Source: Methanomicrobiales archaeon (GTDB lineage Archaea; Halobacteriota; Methanomicrobia; Methanomicrobiales; JACTUA01). Taken from it: a DNA stretch of 6,216 nt. Both the position numbers and the translations under genes were made by a program. Each line of letters opens with the position of its first letter. Within the stretch, counting starts at the first letter, position 1. Shown one piece after another: positions 6,121 through 6,216 of the stretch. Below the pieces are notes generated by a model. It worked only from the letters and a program-made list of their open reading frames with translations, was not told the origin of the DNA and made no database searches. Location of the stretch: assembly GCA_028678905.1 (NCBI GenBank), contig JAJRCO010000155.1, positions 1 to 6,216 on the forward strand, in the 5' to 3' direction.

Positions 6121-6216
6121 GCGATCATTCCCTGAAAGAACGGTGGGTCACGGAACCTTTCCGTCAAAAGATTCACGAACCCTTGTTTTCATCATTTCTC
6201 CAGAATGTTACCAGAA
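6121..6216 (-). other. Upstream region of the ABC operon, at the window edge
   Basis: 96 bases with no confident gene or promoter. On the minus strand there is a 14-codon frame (6148-6192, ATG AAA ... CCG TGA) preceded by GGAG, ending 27 bases before the ATPase ATG. It could be a leader peptide or chance. Alternatively, tandem TGATGA stops overlapping that ATG (6189-6194 region) could end an upstream gene lying outside the window. The sequence seen does not separate these. Confidence 0.25.

Overview
The window looks like chromosomal core/accessory sequence from a methanogenic euryarchaeon, most likely Methanomicrobiales. This rests on the overall look of the proteins (an archaeal-type orotate phosphoribosyltransferase-like protein, a TATA-box-driven divergent promoter pair with apparently leaderless starts, moderately high GC by eye). 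It is an inference, not a database result. No tRNA, rRNA, CRISPR array, insertion sequence or phage gene was seen.

Layout: (1) Bases 1-1125, plus strand: C-terminal part of a GT35 alpha-glucan phosphorylase, cut by the left edge, with the PLP-lysine motif intact. (2) Bases 1210-3519, minus strand: a DEAD-box RNA helicase (2179-3519), then an orotate phosphoribosyltransferase-like gene (1332-2102), then an unlisted 41-residue glycine-rich ORF (1210-1335) whose ATG overlaps the phosphoribosyltransferase stop as ATGA. A 30-base imperfect palindrome lies in the 76-base gap between helicase and phosphoribosyltransferase. (3) Bases 3520-3597: compact divergent promoter region with a TATA-like box for each direction, each about 25 bases from a start codon. 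(4) Bases 3598-3792, plus strand: a small 64-residue hypothetical protein, closed by a hairpin plus T-run directly after its stop. (5) Bases 3793-3995: non-coding, with inverted repeats and a second T-run. (6) Bases 3996-6120, minus strand: a two-gene ABC transporter operon, ATPase first (5395-6120), then a 12-helix permease (3996-5402), overlapping by 8 bases. (7) Bases 6121-6216: upstream of the ATPase, no clear promoter.

How the genes work together: the ATPase and permease almost certainly form one ABC-2-type transporter; its substrate cannot be read from sequence. The phosphorylase releases glucose-1-phosphate from stored glucan and probably belongs to a glycogen locus lying to the left. 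The helicase and phosphoribosyltransferase are co-directional, but the gap and palindrome between them suggest the latter may have its own promoter or control site. The points most worth a second look are the coupled 41-residue ORF, the palindrome, the degenerate PRPP loop of the phosphoribosyltransferase-like protein, the divergent leaderless promoters with the small orphan gene, and the apparent internal duplication in the permease. I saw no clear new defence or mobile system.
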